Counted from the stretch's first letter, positions 1 to 9,475 are shown. The stretch: 64,000 nucleotides of DNA from Hymenobacter edaphi (GCF_003258365.1 NZ_QHKM01000010.1:1-64000); one strand, 5' to 3'. The notes: generated by a model not told the origin, from the letters alone. Numbers and translations: made by a program.

Positions 1-272
1 TGCCACTGCGAGTCAGTGAGGGGTTGATAGCCGTCAACCATAATGCGACCGAGAGCCTAGGAACTCCCGGCGCAACTTACTGGCTCGTTTTCTTTTACCC
101 CAACAGCAATTCCCCAACACGCTCTTAGGCAGCGGTAAAATGGTGGCAGACCTTACATACGGCTGCCGCCGGCCGGGGTGCTACAAAAAAATATTCCGAC
201 TGATACTCAGAAGGAACGCCCCCAATTCCAGCTTTATGTAACCCCACCCGCTGCTAATCCGAAAAAGCCTAT
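1..272. other. Intergenic sequence, no gene recognised
   Basis: This stretch at the left edge of the window has no reading frame with recognisable protein content and no RNA gene that I can fold. It may hold the end of a feature lying outside the window. Confidence 0.5.
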
Positions 273-280
273 TACTTTTG
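273..280 (+). promoter_or_regulatory. -7 promoter element (TAnnTTTG) of the tRNA gene
   Basis: TACTTTTG matches the Bacteroidota housekeeping -7 consensus TAnnTTTG exactly and lies 13 bases upstream of the mature tRNA 5' end, as expected for a short leader. No clear -33 TTTG is seen. Confidence 0.55.
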
Positions 281-293
281 CATTACCAAACAG

Positions 294-366
<73 letters not shown>

Positions 367-373
367 CCTCCAT

Positions 374-412
374 AAAACGACCCGGTTGCCAATACGGCGG
401 CCGGGTCGTTTT
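374..412 (+). terminator. Hairpin terminator after tRNA-fMet
   Basis: A perfect 12-bp inverted repeat (374-385 with 401-412; AAAACGACCCGG and its complement) starts 8 bases after the tRNA and ends in a T run. This is a classical intrinsic terminator shape. Confidence 0.85.
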
Positions 413-892
413 GCATTTGGCGCCGTTGGGTTTTGCAGCTCCTGCCCGCCCACGCCGGGGCCGGCCGAGGCCGAAAACGAGCAACGCAAGCCGCAGCGGG
501 CCTTGCTAAAAGCTTTTCGCTTTATGCCTTCATTTCTAACGCGTTACTACCGTTCTTTGCACTGGATTTAGACCCGTGGTATGTTCCGGTGACGTCTCCT
601 GAGATTGAAGCCTCAACACAGCCAGTTATCAACCCGGTTGCCGAACCGGTCCGGGCATTTACGGACCACCAGGCAACCAACGGGCGAGTTGCCGCCTCCT
701 GCTGGTACCGCCCCCCTGCCTAACGCCCTGCCCCGCCCACCCGACTACCGGTTCGCCAGCAAGAAAGGTTGAAATTATATGATTGGCAGTCAGCGCACTA
801 ACAATAAGCCGGGTGGTTTGGGTGACTTCTTGTCAAAGTATTTGTTGCCTAGCGTCGTCTCACCAACCTGTGTCGACCGAGAGAAGCGTGTT
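413..892. other. Long leader/intergenic region, no gene recognised
   Basis: This 480-base gap separates the tRNA terminator from the DUF5686 gene. Short open frames exist, one of 96 codons at 433-723, but their translations are low-complexity and resemble no protein I know. An in-frame upstream extension of the next gene to 779 is possible, but it would place 38 residues in front of an otherwise ideal signal peptide. Confidence 0.5.
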
Positions 893-3418
893 ATGAAGTA
901 CGCGTATGCGTGGCTGGGGGTATTGCTACTGGCCTTGGGCGTGCAGCCCGCTGTAGCCCAGCGAATTGTATTTTCTGGACAAATCACCGAAGCCGGCAGC
1001 GGGCAGCCCGTGCCGTTTGCCTCGGTGTACGTGAAGGGCACTACCGCCGGCGCCACCGCCGACGAGAACGGCCGCTACGAGCTGGTACTGGGGCAGCCAG
1101 CCGACTCCGTGTCGGCCTCGGCGGTGGGCTACCGGCCGCGCACCCGCAGGGTGAGCCGCACCCAGACGCCGCAGACGGTGAACTTCGCGCTGGCTTCGGC
1201 GGCGCAGCAACTGGGCGAGGTGGTGATTCGCTCCGTTGAAAACCCGGCCTACGCCATTCTGCGCCGGGTGCAGCAGCACAAAAAGCAGAACGAGAAAACC
1301 CGGCTCGACGCCTTCGAGTTCGACAGCTACAACCGCATTGAGGTGTCGTTGTCGGACATTACCGACCGGCTGGCCAAGCGCAAGGTGATTCGCGACATGA
1401 CCTCGGTGGCCTCGGCGGTGGGGGAAATGGAGCGCAATGCCAACGGCAAGCCCACCGTGCCGCTGTTTGCCTCGGAGGTGATGTCGCGCTACTTTGTGCG
1501 GCACCGGCCCAACCGCGAGCGGGAGGAAATCAAGCACAGCCAGCTGCACGGCGTGGCCCCGCGCGACGGGACGCTGCTCTCGCAGGTGCTCGGCTCCTCG
1601 TTTCAGGACTACGACTTCTACCCGAACTGGCAGGTGGTGATGGGCAAGGACTTCATCTCGCCCATTGCCGACGGCTGGCGCATCACCTACGACTACGACC
1701 TGGAGGACACGGTGCAGATCGGCCAGAACCGCTGCTACCAGCTGAAGGTGTTTCCGCGCCGGGCCCAGGATTTGGCCTTTACCGGCCGCATCTGGATTAC
1801 CACCGACTCGTACGCGCTGCGCCGCGTCGATCTGAGCGTGGACCCGAAGGCCAACATCAACTTCGTGGACCAGATCCGGGTGTACCAGGACCTGACGCCG
1901 AGCACGGCCGGGCCCTGGCTGCCGCAGCGCACCCGGGTGGTGGTGGGCATGAAGCCCACGCCCAAGCAAACCGGCCTGCTGGTGCGCTTCAACACCGTCA
2001 ACTCCAACTTCCGGGCGGGGCAGCCGCACGACCTGCCGTTCTACGACCAGCCCTTCGCCGCCGACCCGAACGCGCTGAAGACGCCGGCCAGCTTCTTCGC
2101 CCAGAACCGGCCCGACACGCTGTCGGCGCAGGAAGCGCGGACCATGACGGTGCTCGACTCGGTGGGCAAGCTGCCCTCGGTGCGCACCTTCCTGGAGGTG
2201 GCCGACTTGGTGGTGAACGGCTACGAGGAGCTGGGCCCGCGCGGCCGCTTCGAGCTGGGGCCCATTCTGAGCACCTACACCTGGAACAACGTGGAGGGCC
2301 ACCGCCTGCGCGTGGGCTTCCGCAGCACGCCCGAGCTGAGCCCGAACTGGCTGCTGAAGGGCTACACCGCCTACGGCACCCGCGACGGGGAATTCAAGTA
2401 CGGCCTCTCGGCGGACCGCATCCTGAACCGCCCCAACTGGACGGTGTTCAGCGCCAAGTACAGCCACGACATCGACCTGGTGGCGCTGCTCGACAACGAG
2501 CTGGCCCTGGAAAGCCCGCTGTTCGAGGCCGCAGCCCGCTTCGGCAACATCAAGCCTGGCCTGCCCCTGTGGCGCGACATGACCTCGGTGACGGCGCAGT
2601 CGGACCTGTTCCACAACTTCACCCAGAAGCTCACGCTGCGCCACCAGCGCTTCGACCCGCTCTACAACTTCAGCTACTACACCACCGACGCGCACGAGCA
2701 GGGCGCCCCGACGGCGCAGAACTTCAACCTCTCGGAGCTGATTCTGGAGTCGCGCTACGCCCCGGGCGAGGTACTGATTCAGAACCAGAACCGGCGCTAC
2801 GCGGTGGGCTCGATGAAGTGGCCGGTGTTTACCTTCCGCTACACCCTGGGCCTGCCCGGCGTGCTCAGCAGCGACTTTGAGTACCAGAAGTTCAACCTCG
2901 CGGTGGAGCAGAGCGTGCAGCTCGGGCAACTGGGCCGCACCGAGTACATCTTCGACGCGGGCTACATTCCGAGCACGGTGCCTTACCCGGTGCTCAAGAA
3001 CCACCTCGGCAACGAGTCGCCCATCTACACCTCCAGCGCCTACAACCTGATGCGCTACTTCGAGTTTGTGAGCGACCGGTACGCCTCCCTGCACGCCGAG
3101 CACTACTTCGAAGGGCTGTTCATCAACTCGGTGCCGCTGCTCAAGAAGCTCGACTGGCGCCTGCTGGCCTCGGGCAACGTGCTCGTCGGGGGCGTGAGCA
3201 AGGCCAACCAGAACACCATCCCGGCCTACGACGCGACGGGCACGCCCCAGCCCACCTTCCGGGCCCTGACGCCGGGCACGCCCTACGTGGAGCTGGGCTA
3301 CGGCGTGGAAAACATCTTCAAGTTTGTGCGCGTCGACTTTCTGCACCGCCTCACCTACCGCGACCTGCCCGGCGTGCGCACTTTCGGGGTGAAGGTGTGC
3401 GCCCAGTTCAAGCTGTAA
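893..3418 (+). CDS. DUF5686/CarboxypepD_reg-like outer-membrane protein
   Basis: This is an 841-residue exported protein. The ATG at 893 is chosen because it starts directly at a clean signal peptide (MKYAYAWLGVLLLALG, cleavage near AVA-Q, residue 22). Residues about 24-110 form a carboxypeptidase regulatory-like beta-sandwich (GQITEAGSGQPVPFASVYVKG), the N-terminal module also found in many TonB-dependent receptors. The rest matches the DUF5686 type, with a long beta-strand-rich body probably forming an outer-membrane barrel. No TonB box or plug domain is evident, so it is not a classical SusC transporter. Its function is not known; an outer-membrane structural or transport role is inferred. 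It is monocistronic and is followed by a strong terminator. Confidence 0.85.
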   Translation: MKYAYAWLGVLLLALGVQPAVAQRIVFSGQITEAGSGQPVPFASVYVKGTTAGATADENGRYELVLGQPADSVSASAVGYRPRTRRVSRTQTPQTVNFALASAAQQLGEVVIRSVENPAYAILRRVQQHKKQNEKTRLDAFEFDSYNRIEVSLSDITDRLAKRKVIRDMTSVASAVGEMERNANGKPTVPLFASEVMSRYFVRHRPNREREEIKHSQLHGVAPRDGTLLSQVLGSSFQDYDFYPNWQVVMGKDFISPIADGWRITYDYDLEDTVQIGQNRCYQLKVFPRRAQDLAFTGRIWITTDSYALRRVDLSVDPKANINFVDQIRVYQDLTPSTAGPWLPQRTRVVVGMKPTPKQTGLLVRFNTVNSNFRAGQPHDLPFYDQPFAADPNALKTPASFFAQNRPDTLSAQEARTMTVLDSVGKLPSVRTFLEVADLVVNGYEELGPRGRFELGPILSTYTWNNVEGHRLRVGFRSTPELSPNWLLKGYTAYGTRDGEFKYGLSADRILNRPNWTVFSAKYSHDIDLVALLDNELALESPLFEAAARFGNIKPGLPLWRDMTSVTAQSDLFHNFTQKLTLRHQRFDPLYNFSYYTTDAHEQGAPTAQNFNLSELILESRYAPGEVLIQNQNRRYAVGSMKWPVFTFRYTLGLPGVLSSDFEYQKFNLAVEQSVQLGQLGRTEYIFDAGYIPSTVPYPVLKNHLGNESPIYTSSAYNLMRYFEFVSDRYASLHAEHYFEGLFINSVPLLKKLDWRLLASGNVLVGGVSKANQNTIPAYDATGTPQPTFRALTPGTPYVELGYGVENIFKFVRVDFLHRLTYRDLPGVRTFGVKVCAQFKL

Positions 3419-3479
3419 AGCCGGCCGCTTTCGAACCCCGCCGCCCCCCGGCCGTTACATAGCACCAGCACTGCCGCGC

Positions 3480-3520
3480 CGCGCCGCCCACCCCAGGGCG
3501 GGGCGGCGCGCGTTTGTTTT
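3480..3520 (+). terminator. Intrinsic terminator after the DUF5686 gene
   Basis: A perfect 10-bp GC-only stem (3480-3489 with 3501-3510) with an 11-base loop is followed by CGTTTGTTTT. It ends just before the aquaporin start. Confidence 0.75.
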
Positions 3521-3527
3521 GTGGCCT

Positions 3528-4361
3528 ATGGCACTTGTGGCATCCCTGCAGTCGGCGCTGCGCCGGCACTGGCCGTATTACCTCACCGAGGCCCTCGGCG
3601 TGGCCGTGTTCCTGGCGTGTACCAGCGTGAGCAGCGTGCTCATCCACCACCCCGACCTGCCGCTGCGGGCCTGGCTGGGCGAGAGTGAGCTGCTGCGCCG
3701 CGGCGTGCTGGCCGGGGTGGTGGTGCTGGTGGTGGCGGGCCTCACCTACAGCCCCTGGGGGCAGCGCTCCGGCGCCCACATCAACCCGGCCGTGACGCTG
3801 GCCTTCTGGCACCTGGGCAGCCTGCGCGGCGCCGATGCCTTCTGGTACGTGTTGGCCCAGTGCGCCGGGGGCGTGGCGGCGGGCCCGCTGCTGAGCCGGG
3901 CCCTGCAACGCTGGTACCCCCACCCCGACGTCAACTTCAACCTGACCGTGCCCGGCCCGGCCGGCGCGGGCGTGGCCCTGCTGGCCGAAGCCGCTATTTC
4001 GGCGGGGCTGATGTGGGTGCTGCTCTACGCCCTGCACACCGAGCGGCTGCGCCGGTTTGCGGGCTGGCTGGTGGCGGCCTTACTGGCCCTGTACGTGACG
4101 TTTGAGGCGCCGCTGTCGGGTATGAGCCTGAACCCGGCCCGCAGCCTGGGCGCGGCCGTGGGCGCCGGCCGCTACGAGCACCTGTGGATTTACTGGCTGG
4201 CGCCCATTGCGGCCATGTGGCTGGCGGCGGTGCTGTTTCAGCGCGTGTACCAGGGCGCCCCACTGGCCTGCGCGGTGCTGGCCGGCTGCGCCACCCGGCC
4301 CGAGCACGGCCCCTACGCCACCGAGCCGCCCCGGTTTCCCGACCCGGCCGGCGACCAGTAA
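3528..4361 (+). CDS. MIP/aquaporin family channel
   Basis: A 277-residue integral membrane channel for water or small neutral solutes in the inner membrane. Both signature NPA boxes are present: HINPAVTLAFW in the first half and SLNPARSLGAA in the second, within about six hydrophobic helices, as in the family. An in-frame TTG lies at 3519, but the ATG at 3528 is the better start. The first loop is longer than in E. coli GlpF or AqpZ, so water versus glycerol selectivity cannot be read here. The C-terminal 30 residues are unusual: after the last helix comes a small-residue stretch ending LAGC followed by a Pro/Glu-rich hydrophilic tail, which resembles a lipoprotein lipobox. The neighbours do not suggest a pathway. 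Confidence 0.9.
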   Translation: MALVASLQSALRRHWPYYLTEALGVAVFLACTSVSSVLIHHPDLPLRAWLGESELLRRGVLAGVVVLVVAGLTYSPWGQRSGAHINPAVTLAFWHLGSLRGADAFWYVLAQCAGGVAAGPLLSRALQRWYPHPDVNFNLTVPGPAGAGVALLAEAAISAGLMWVLLYALHTERLRRFAGWLVAALLALYVTFEAPLSGMSLNPARSLGAAVGAGRYEHLWIYWLAPIAAMWLAAVLFQRVYQGAPLACAVLAGCATRPEHGPYATEPPRFPDPAGDQ

Positions 4362-4477
4362 GCCGGCCCTGGTTAAGATGATACCAACCTTTTCGGGCCG
4401 CGCCGGGTATGGTTTAATCCTGTTTGACCCCACCCGCCGCACCCGAAACGGCCCCTCTACCCACAACCACTACCCCG

Positions 4478-5920
4478 ATGTCCATCACCAACGAACTACT
4501 GAACACTGTGCTACGCCACGCCGGCCAGGAGGTATCGCGCAAGGAATTTCTGAACCTGGCGGGCCGCGGCCTAGCCGTGGGCGTGGCCGCCGGCACCCTG
4601 GCCAGCTGCCACTCGGGCGGGGGCAAGGCGGCGGAGGCCACGGCCGGCACGCCCACCACCGGTACGCCCGCCGCCGAAGTAGACGCCTCGACCACCTACA
4701 CCGCGCCCGGCGGGCAAACGGTGGCTTCCTCGGAGGCCGTGTCGCCGCCGGCCAAGGTGCCGGCCGAGGTGAGCCAGCCCATCGAGCTGGAAGCGTGGAA
4801 ATCGGACGTGGACCCGCAATCGGGACCGGTGCCGACGCCGCTGCCGCCGGAGCAGCGGGTGGGCTACGCGCTGGTGGGCCTGGGCCACCTGACGCTGGAA
4901 GAATTGCTGCCGGCGTTTGGGGAGTGCAAGAAATCGAAGCCGGTGGCCCTGGTCAGCGGTTCGCCCGAAAAGCTGAAGAAGGTGGCCCGGCAGTACGGCA
5001 TCAAGCCCGAAAGCTGCTACAGCTACCAGGACTACGAAAAGCTCAAGGACAATGCGGAGGTGCAGGCCATCTACATCGTGCTGCCCAACTCCCTGCACGC
5101 GGAGTACGTCATCCGCGGGGCCAGCACCGGCAAGCACATCCTCTGCGAGAAGCCCATGGCCAACTCGGCCCAGGAGTGCGAGCTGATGATTGCGGCCTGC
5201 AAAAAGGCCAATGTCAAGCTGATGATTGCCTACCGCATTCAGTACGAGCCCTACAACCGGCAGGTGCGCGACATGGTGCGCAGCCGGAAGTTCGGCCCGC
5301 CCAAGTACATCGAGGCCCAGAACAGCCAAAGCTCGGCCAACCCCGCGCACTGGCGCCACAAAAAGGCTCTGGCCGGCGGCGGGGCCCTACCCGACATCGG
5401 CCTGTACTGCCTGAACACGAGCCGTTTCCTGCTCGGCACCGAGCCCACGGAGGTCTTTGCCTACTCCTACAGCACGCCCGGCCACCCGCTGTTCAAGGAG
5501 GTGGAGGAAATGATGTCGTGGCAGATGCGCTTTCCCGACGGGGTCATCGTCAACTGCGTAACGCACTACAACACCCACGACTCGCGCTTTTACCGCGTCA
5601 GCGCCGAGCGGGGCTGGCTGCACCTCGACAACGCCTACGCCTACCAGGGCCAGCGGCTGCAGACCTCGCACGCCGAGGGCCCGGCCAAAATGCAGAACCA
5701 GATTACCATTCCGACGAAAAACCAGTTTGCGGCCGAAATGGACCACTTCTCGGAGTGCATCCTGGAAAACAAGCCGCCGCACACGCCCGGCGAGGAAGGC
5801 CTGCAGGACCAGCGCATCATGGAGGCCATCTACCAGTCGGCGCGCGAGGGCCGGCCGGTGAAGCTGCCCGCCGTGCCCGGCACCGACGTATTCCGCGGCC
5901 CCGAGCCCAAGCCGGCGTAA
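4478..5920 (+). CDS. Gfo/Idh/MocA family oxidoreductase, exported
   Basis: This 480-residue NAD(P)-dependent sugar or polyol oxidoreductase resembles periplasmic glucose-fructose oxidoreductase. The N-terminus has a twin-arginine-like region (SRKEFLNLAGRG, then a hydrophobic stretch ending LASC), suggesting export, possibly as a lipoprotein. A Pro/Thr-rich linker of about 90 residues precedes the Rossmann fold (YALVGLGHLTLEELLPAF, about residue 130). The family motif CEKPMA carries the catalytic lysine of the EKP signature, and a GFO_IDH_MocA C-terminal domain follows (ALAGGGALPDIGLYCLN). The ATG at 4478 is preferred over an in-frame upstream start at 4424 because it gives a normal leader. 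Substrate is unknown. The gene is convergent with the AraC regulator at 6018-7055. Confidence 0.9.
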   Translation: MSITNELLNTVLRHAGQEVSRKEFLNLAGRGLAVGVAAGTLASCHSGGGKAAEATAGTPTTGTPAAEVDASTTYTAPGGQTVASSEAVSPPAKVPAEVSQPIELEAWKSDVDPQSGPVPTPLPPEQRVGYALVGLGHLTLEELLPAFGECKKSKPVALVSGSPEKLKKVARQYGIKPESCYSYQDYEKLKDNAEVQAIYIVLPNSLHAEYVIRGASTGKHILCEKPMANSAQECELMIAACKKANVKLMIAYRIQYEPYNRQVRDMVRSRKFGPPKYIEAQNSQSSANPAHWRHKKALAGGGALPDIGLYCLNTSRFLLGTEPTEVFAYSYSTPGHPLFKEVEEMMSWQMRFPDGVIVNCVTHYNTHDSRFYRVSAERGWLHLDNAYAYQGQRLQTSHAEGPAKMQNQITIPTKNQFAAEMDHFSECILENKPPHTPGEEGLQDQRIMEAIYQSAREGRPVKLPAVPGTDVFRGPEPKPA

Positions 5921-6017
5921 GCGGCCGCCGCGCTACCTGGGGGTGTGCAGAGCGCAGCAGCCGGGGTAAGCGGTTAGCATTCGGCCTGACGCGCTTTCAG
6001 CTGGCGGTTCGGGCAGC

Positions 6018-7055
6018 CTAGGCCACTCGCAGGCTCAGGGCCTTGCGAGCTTCCGCGTTTTCGGCGGCGGCTTTGAGCAGGGCCGGGTTGCGGCGCACCT
6101 GGCTGGGGGCCACGCCGAACTTCTTGCGGAAGGCCGTGGTGAAGTGTGCCGGGTTGGAAAAGCCCACCGCTTCGGCAATGTCCTGCACGGGCTGGTCGGT
6201 GAGGGTGAGCAGCTGCTGGGCCACGGCCAGGCGCCGCTCGGCCACGTAGCCGAACACGGTGGTGTTGAAGAGCTGCCGGAAGCCGCGCTTGAGCTTGAAG
6301 TCGTTGGTGCCGAACAGGCGCGCCAGCGTCAGCAGGCTGGGCGGGTTGGCGTAGTGCTCGTCGAGGTACTGGCGGATGCCGTGAAACAGGTCGCGCTCCT
6401 TGCTGCTCAGGCGCGTGACGGAGCGGGCAAACTCCTCCTGCTGGGCCATGAACAGGTCCAGAAAGCGGGCTTCCAGAAACAGCTTCTTCAGCGGCCCGGA
6501 GTAGGGGCAGTTCACAATCTGCTGAATGGCGACCTGGGCCGCCGGCGAGGTTTGCAGGCCGTCGGGCATCATCACGAAGGCGTCGCGGCGGCTCAGCCAC
6601 CGCTCGTGCAGGCCCAGCCACTCGGCGTTGCCGGTGAGCAGCTGCTGAAAAAACTCGTGGGTGAGGTGCACCGTGAAAAACTGGTACTCCTCGTCCTGGG
6701 GCTGGAAGGTGTAGTGGTTGCGGGTGGTTTCGTCGCCCACGATGTTCTGGCGGCCGCTGCCCAGGTGCAAAGGCCGGCGGGCGCACTGCCGCGAGCGGAC
6801 GCTGCCGTTGAAGTGGTAGAGCATGCCCACCCAGGGCTGGTGCACGTTCAGCTCGGCCTGCAGGGGCCGGGCCAGTCGGCCGCTCATGTTGGTGAGCTGC
6901 AGCCCGTCGAGGAAATAGTCGGTGAAGGTGAGCTGCCCGCCGTTGTTGGGGCCGGTCCAGACGGTGTGTGCCTCCAGCAGGCCGGCGTGCTGCTGCAGCT
7001 GGGTCTGGCAGTGGTCGGTGACTTCGGCGGTGGAAATGTCGAAGAACGTATCCAT
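6018..7055 (-). CDS. AraC family transcriptional regulator
   Basis: A 345-residue cytoplasmic transcription factor. The C-terminal ~100 residues hold the two helix-turn-helix motifs of the AraC/XylS family: the first around LLTLARLFGTNDFKLKRGF and the second ending in the signature PVQDIAEAVGFSNPAHFTTA. The N-terminal ~230 residues form a divergent sensor domain with no ligand family I can name. The window contains a clear paralog at 55139-56113 with the same architecture and about the same length. It is transcribed away from the small membrane protein gene and GH15, so control of the sugar genes to its right is possible but only inferred. Confidence 0.92.
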   Translation of the reverse strand: MDTFFDISTAEVTDHCQTQLQQHAGLLEAHTVWTGPNNGGQLTFTDYFLDGLQLTNMSGRLARPLQAELNVHQPWVGMLYHFNGSVRSRQCARRPLHLGSGRQNIVGDETTRNHYTFQPQDEEYQFFTVHLTHEFFQQLLTGNAEWLGLHERWLSRRDAFVMMPDGLQTSPAAQVAIQQIVNCPYSGPLKKLFLEARFLDLFMAQQEEFARSVTRLSSKERDLFHGIRQYLDEHYANPPSLLTLARLFGTNDFKLKRGFRQLFNTTVFGYVAERRLAVAQQLLTLTDQPVQDIAEAVGFSNPAHFTTAFRKKFGVAPSQVRRNPALLKAAAENAEARKALSLRVA

Positions 7056-7300
7056 GACGGGAGGGAGCAGACAAGGCCCGGACGCCCGGGCCCGGGCAAA
7101 TGCGGCGGCAACGACGGAGGACGGCGCGGGCTAAAAACTCCGGCAGAGAAAAGCAAAACTCCGTTTGGCGAAGGTAAGAGTAAACGCCTGATCATCACCT
7201 TTGCAACGTCGGTTTGGCAACGCGCTCGGTCGGGGCGCTGCCGGCCGGGCAAATCCGGAAAACCTTGAGCCCCGTCAAGGCGCCGGCGCCGCGCGGGCGG

Positions 7301-7308
7301 CACCTTTG
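7301..7308 (+). promoter_or_regulatory. Possible -7 element upstream of small membrane protein gene
   Basis: CACCTTTG differs by one base from the TAnnTTTG consensus and lies 18 bases before the ATG at 7327. No good -33 element is seen. Confidence 0.3.
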
Positions 7309-7326
7309 CGCAAACGCCCTACTCCC

Positions 7327-7566
7327 ATGCACGCACCGTTTCAGCTTTCCGTCAAACCCCTGATTCTCAACTCCGCGGCGGGCCGCCTGCTGCTCGGCCT
7401 CAAGCACAGCCTGGCCCCGCAGCCCAGCCACGAGCCGGCCTGCTCGCAGCGCTACGCGGCCCTGCACCGGCAGGCGCAGTGGGCCACGCGCCTGTTCTGG
7501 CTGGCCTCGGGCCTGCTGGTGGGCGGCGTCGGGGCCCTGGCCGCCGCCGAAACCCTGCTGGGCTAG
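7327..7566 (+). CDS. Small hypothetical membrane protein
   Basis: A 79-residue protein of unknown function. It has a hydrophilic, slightly basic N-terminal half (two Cys/His-containing segments, HSLAPQPSHEPACSQRY) and a single predicted transmembrane helix near residues 54-75 (FWLASGLLVGGVGALAAA), leaving almost no C-terminal tail. It lies 121 bases upstream of the GH15 gene on the same strand, separated by a hairpin. I do not recognise a family; the clean start and membrane helix support it as a real gene. Confidence 0.55.
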   Translation: MHAPFQLSVKPLILNSAAGRLLLGLKHSLAPQPSHEPACSQRYAALHRQAQWATRLFWLASGLLVGGVGALAAAETLLG

Positions 7567-7649
7567 CCTGGCCCGGCAGCCGGCCCGCAGCCACCGGCTG
7601 GGGGCCGCCGCAGTAACCCCAGGCCCTGGTTCGGGGTACATCATCGGCA

Positions 7650-7679
7650 GCGGGCGCCCAACCATACGCGGGCGCCCGC
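7650..7679 (+). other. GC-rich hairpin directly upstream of the GH15 start
   Basis: A perfect 10-bp inverted repeat (7650-7659 with 7670-7679, GCGGGCGCCC and complement) with a 10-base loop ends 8 bases before the GH15 ATG. It lacks a T run. It could terminate the small upstream gene or shape the GH15 leader. Confidence 0.5.
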
Positions 7680-7687
7680 CCCCTCCT

Positions 7688-9475
7688 ATGAGCACCCGCC
7701 ACACCTACGACCTCGGCGTCATCGGCAACTGCGCCTACCTGGCTTTGATTCGGCAAGACACGCGCGTGCAGTGGCTGTGCTGGCCGCGCTTCGACAGCGG
7801 CTTCGTCTTTGGCGGGCTGCTCGACGACGAGCAGGGCGGCGAGTTCAGCCTGCTGCCGCCCACCGACGAGTTTCGCAGCCGGCAGTACTACCTCGACAAC
7901 ACCAACGTGCTCTGCACCGAGGTGGAAACCGCCCAGGGCCGCTACCGCGTGACGGACTTCGCCCCGCGCTTCCGCCAGTACGACCGGTACTACAAGCCGC
8001 TGATGCTCATCCGCAAGCTGGAGCCGCTGGCGGGCACGCCCCGGGTGCGCGCCGTGTGCCGCCCCACCGGCGACTACGGCCGCCAGCCGCTCACCGCCCG
8101 CCGCTCCTCCAACCACATTGCCTTCCTGGGCCTGCCCGAGGAAATCCGCCTGACCACCAACGTGCCGCTGAGCTACCTGCTCGACGGCGAGGACTTTGCC
8201 CTCTCCGAAACCAAGTACTTGGTCTTGACCTACGGCGCGCCGCTGGAAGCCCCGCTGGAAAGCACCTGCGAGCAGTTTTTGCGCAACACCGTGCAGTACT
8301 GGCGCCAGTGGGTGAAGAGCACCAGCATCGGCAGCCTGTTCCAGACGGAGGTTATCCGCTCGGCCCTGGCCCTGAAGGTGCACCAGTACGAGGACACCGG
8401 CGCCATCATCGCGGCCAGCACCACTTCCCTGCCCGAAGCCCCCGGCAGCACCCGCAACTGGGACTACCGCTTCTGCTGGATGCGCGACACGTACTACATC
8501 CTGACGGCCTTCAACAACATCGGCCACTTCGAGGAGATGGAGCAGTACTTCCACTTCATCACCAACATTTCCACCAAGGTGCGCGACAAGTACCAGCCGC
8601 TGTACTCCATCAGCGGGGCCTCGGAGCTGGTGGAGCAGGAGCTGACGCACCTGCGCGGCTACCTCGGCAACCAGCCCGTGCGCATCGGCAACGACGCCTA
8701 CACCCACATTCAGAACGACGTGTACGGGCAGGTGCTGGTGGCTTTGCTGCCGCTCTACGTCGATAAGCGCTTCACGGCCCTGGAGCGGGCCCACTCCGAG
8801 CAGCTGATGTACGAGGCGCTGCACTTCATCGAGCGCACCATGGAGCAGCCCGACGCGGGCCTGTGGGAATTCCGCAACCTGGCCCAGTTTCACTGCTACA
8901 CCTACCTCTTTCACTGGGCCGGGGCCAGCGCCGCCTGCAAGGTGGCTACGCGCCTGGGCAACGCCGGCATGGGCGAGCAGGCCGAGCAGCTGGTGCGGCA
9001 GGCCCGCGCGAAAATCGAGGCTTGCTACGACCCGCAGCGCGGCTGCTACACCAACGCCATCGGCTCGCCCCACCTCGACGCCAGCGGCCTGCAGCTGATT
9101 CTGATGGGCTACCTCGACCCCAACTCCGAGCGGGCCCGCACCCACTTGGCGGCCCTGGAAGCCGAGCTGATGACGCCCGAGGGCCTGTTTTACCGCTACC
9201 GCCACGCCGACGACTTCGGCACGCCCGAAACCACTTTCCTCATCTGCACCTTCTGGTACATCGAGGCGCTGGCCTGCGTGGGCCGCCTCGACGACGCAGT
9301 GGCCGCCCTGCAGCGCATCATGCAGTACACCAACCACCTGGGCCTGCTCTCCGAGGACGTGGACGCCCGCACCGGCTCGCAGTGGGGCAACTTTCCGCAG
9401 GCCTACAGCCACGTGGGCCTGGTAAATGCCGCCTACCGCATCAGCAAACGGCTCGACCGGCCGGTGTTTTTGTAG
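7688..9475 (+). CDS. Glycoside hydrolase family 15 protein (glucoamylase/trehalase type)
   Basis: A 595-residue cytoplasmic enzyme (no signal peptide) of the bacterial GH15 type, which hydrolyses alpha-glucosidic bonds in glucans or trehalose with inversion. The N-terminal super-sandwich domain begins YDLGVIGNCAYLALI. The (alpha/alpha)6 barrel contains RNWDYRFCWMRD. The two catalytic carboxylates of the family fit E394 (in GLWEFRN) and E556 (in LLSEDVD, followed by TGSQWGNFPQAYSH). GH15 genes of this form are often found next to trehalose-6-phosphate synthase, and here the OtsA/OtsB fusion is convergent just downstream. A trehalase-like or glucan-trimming role in storage sugar turnover is inferred; substrate specificity is not visible. 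Confidence 0.92.
   Translation: MSTRHTYDLGVIGNCAYLALIRQDTRVQWLCWPRFDSGFVFGGLLDDEQGGEFSLLPPTDEFRSRQYYLDNTNVLCTEVETAQGRYRVTDFAPRFRQYDRYYKPLMLIRKLEPLAGTPRVRAVCRPTGDYGRQPLTARRSSNHIAFLGLPEEIRLTTNVPLSYLLDGEDFALSETKYLVLTYGAPLEAPLESTCEQFLRNTVQYWRQWVKSTSIGSLFQTEVIRSALALKVHQYEDTGAIIAASTTSLPEAPGSTRNWDYRFCWMRDTYYILTAFNNIGHFEEMEQYFHFITNISTKVRDKYQPLYSISGASELVEQELTHLRGYLGNQPVRIGNDAYTHIQNDVYGQVLVALLPLYVDKRFTALERAHSEQLMYEALHFIERTMEQPDAGLWEFRNLAQFHCYTYLFHWAGASAACKVATRLGNAGMGEQAEQLVRQARAKIEACYDPQRGCYTNAIGSPHLDASGLQLILMGYLDPNSERARTHLAALEAELMTPEGLFYRYRHADDFGTPETTFLICTFWYIEALACVGRLDDAVAALQRIMQYTNHLGLLSEDVDARTGSQWGNFPQAYSHVGLVNAAYRISKRLDRPVFL

Noticed and set aside
433-723. 96-codon open frame between the tRNA terminator and the DUF5686 gene
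   Set aside because: It has no recognisable domain, no promoter at a sensible distance, and a composition like random GC-rich sequence.
926-3346. 806-codon open frame on the minus strand across the DUF5686 gene
   Set aside because: Its translation is low-complexity (Val/His/Arg/Gly/Gln) and mirrors the codon bias of the real gene in this GC-rich DNA. The plus strand has a signal peptide and a known domain order.
4207-6021. 604-codon plus-strand frame over the Gfo/Idh/MocA gene
   Set aside because: Out-of-frame shadow with Arg/Gly/Pro-rich content; the frame starting at 4478 has the full oxidoreductase motifs.
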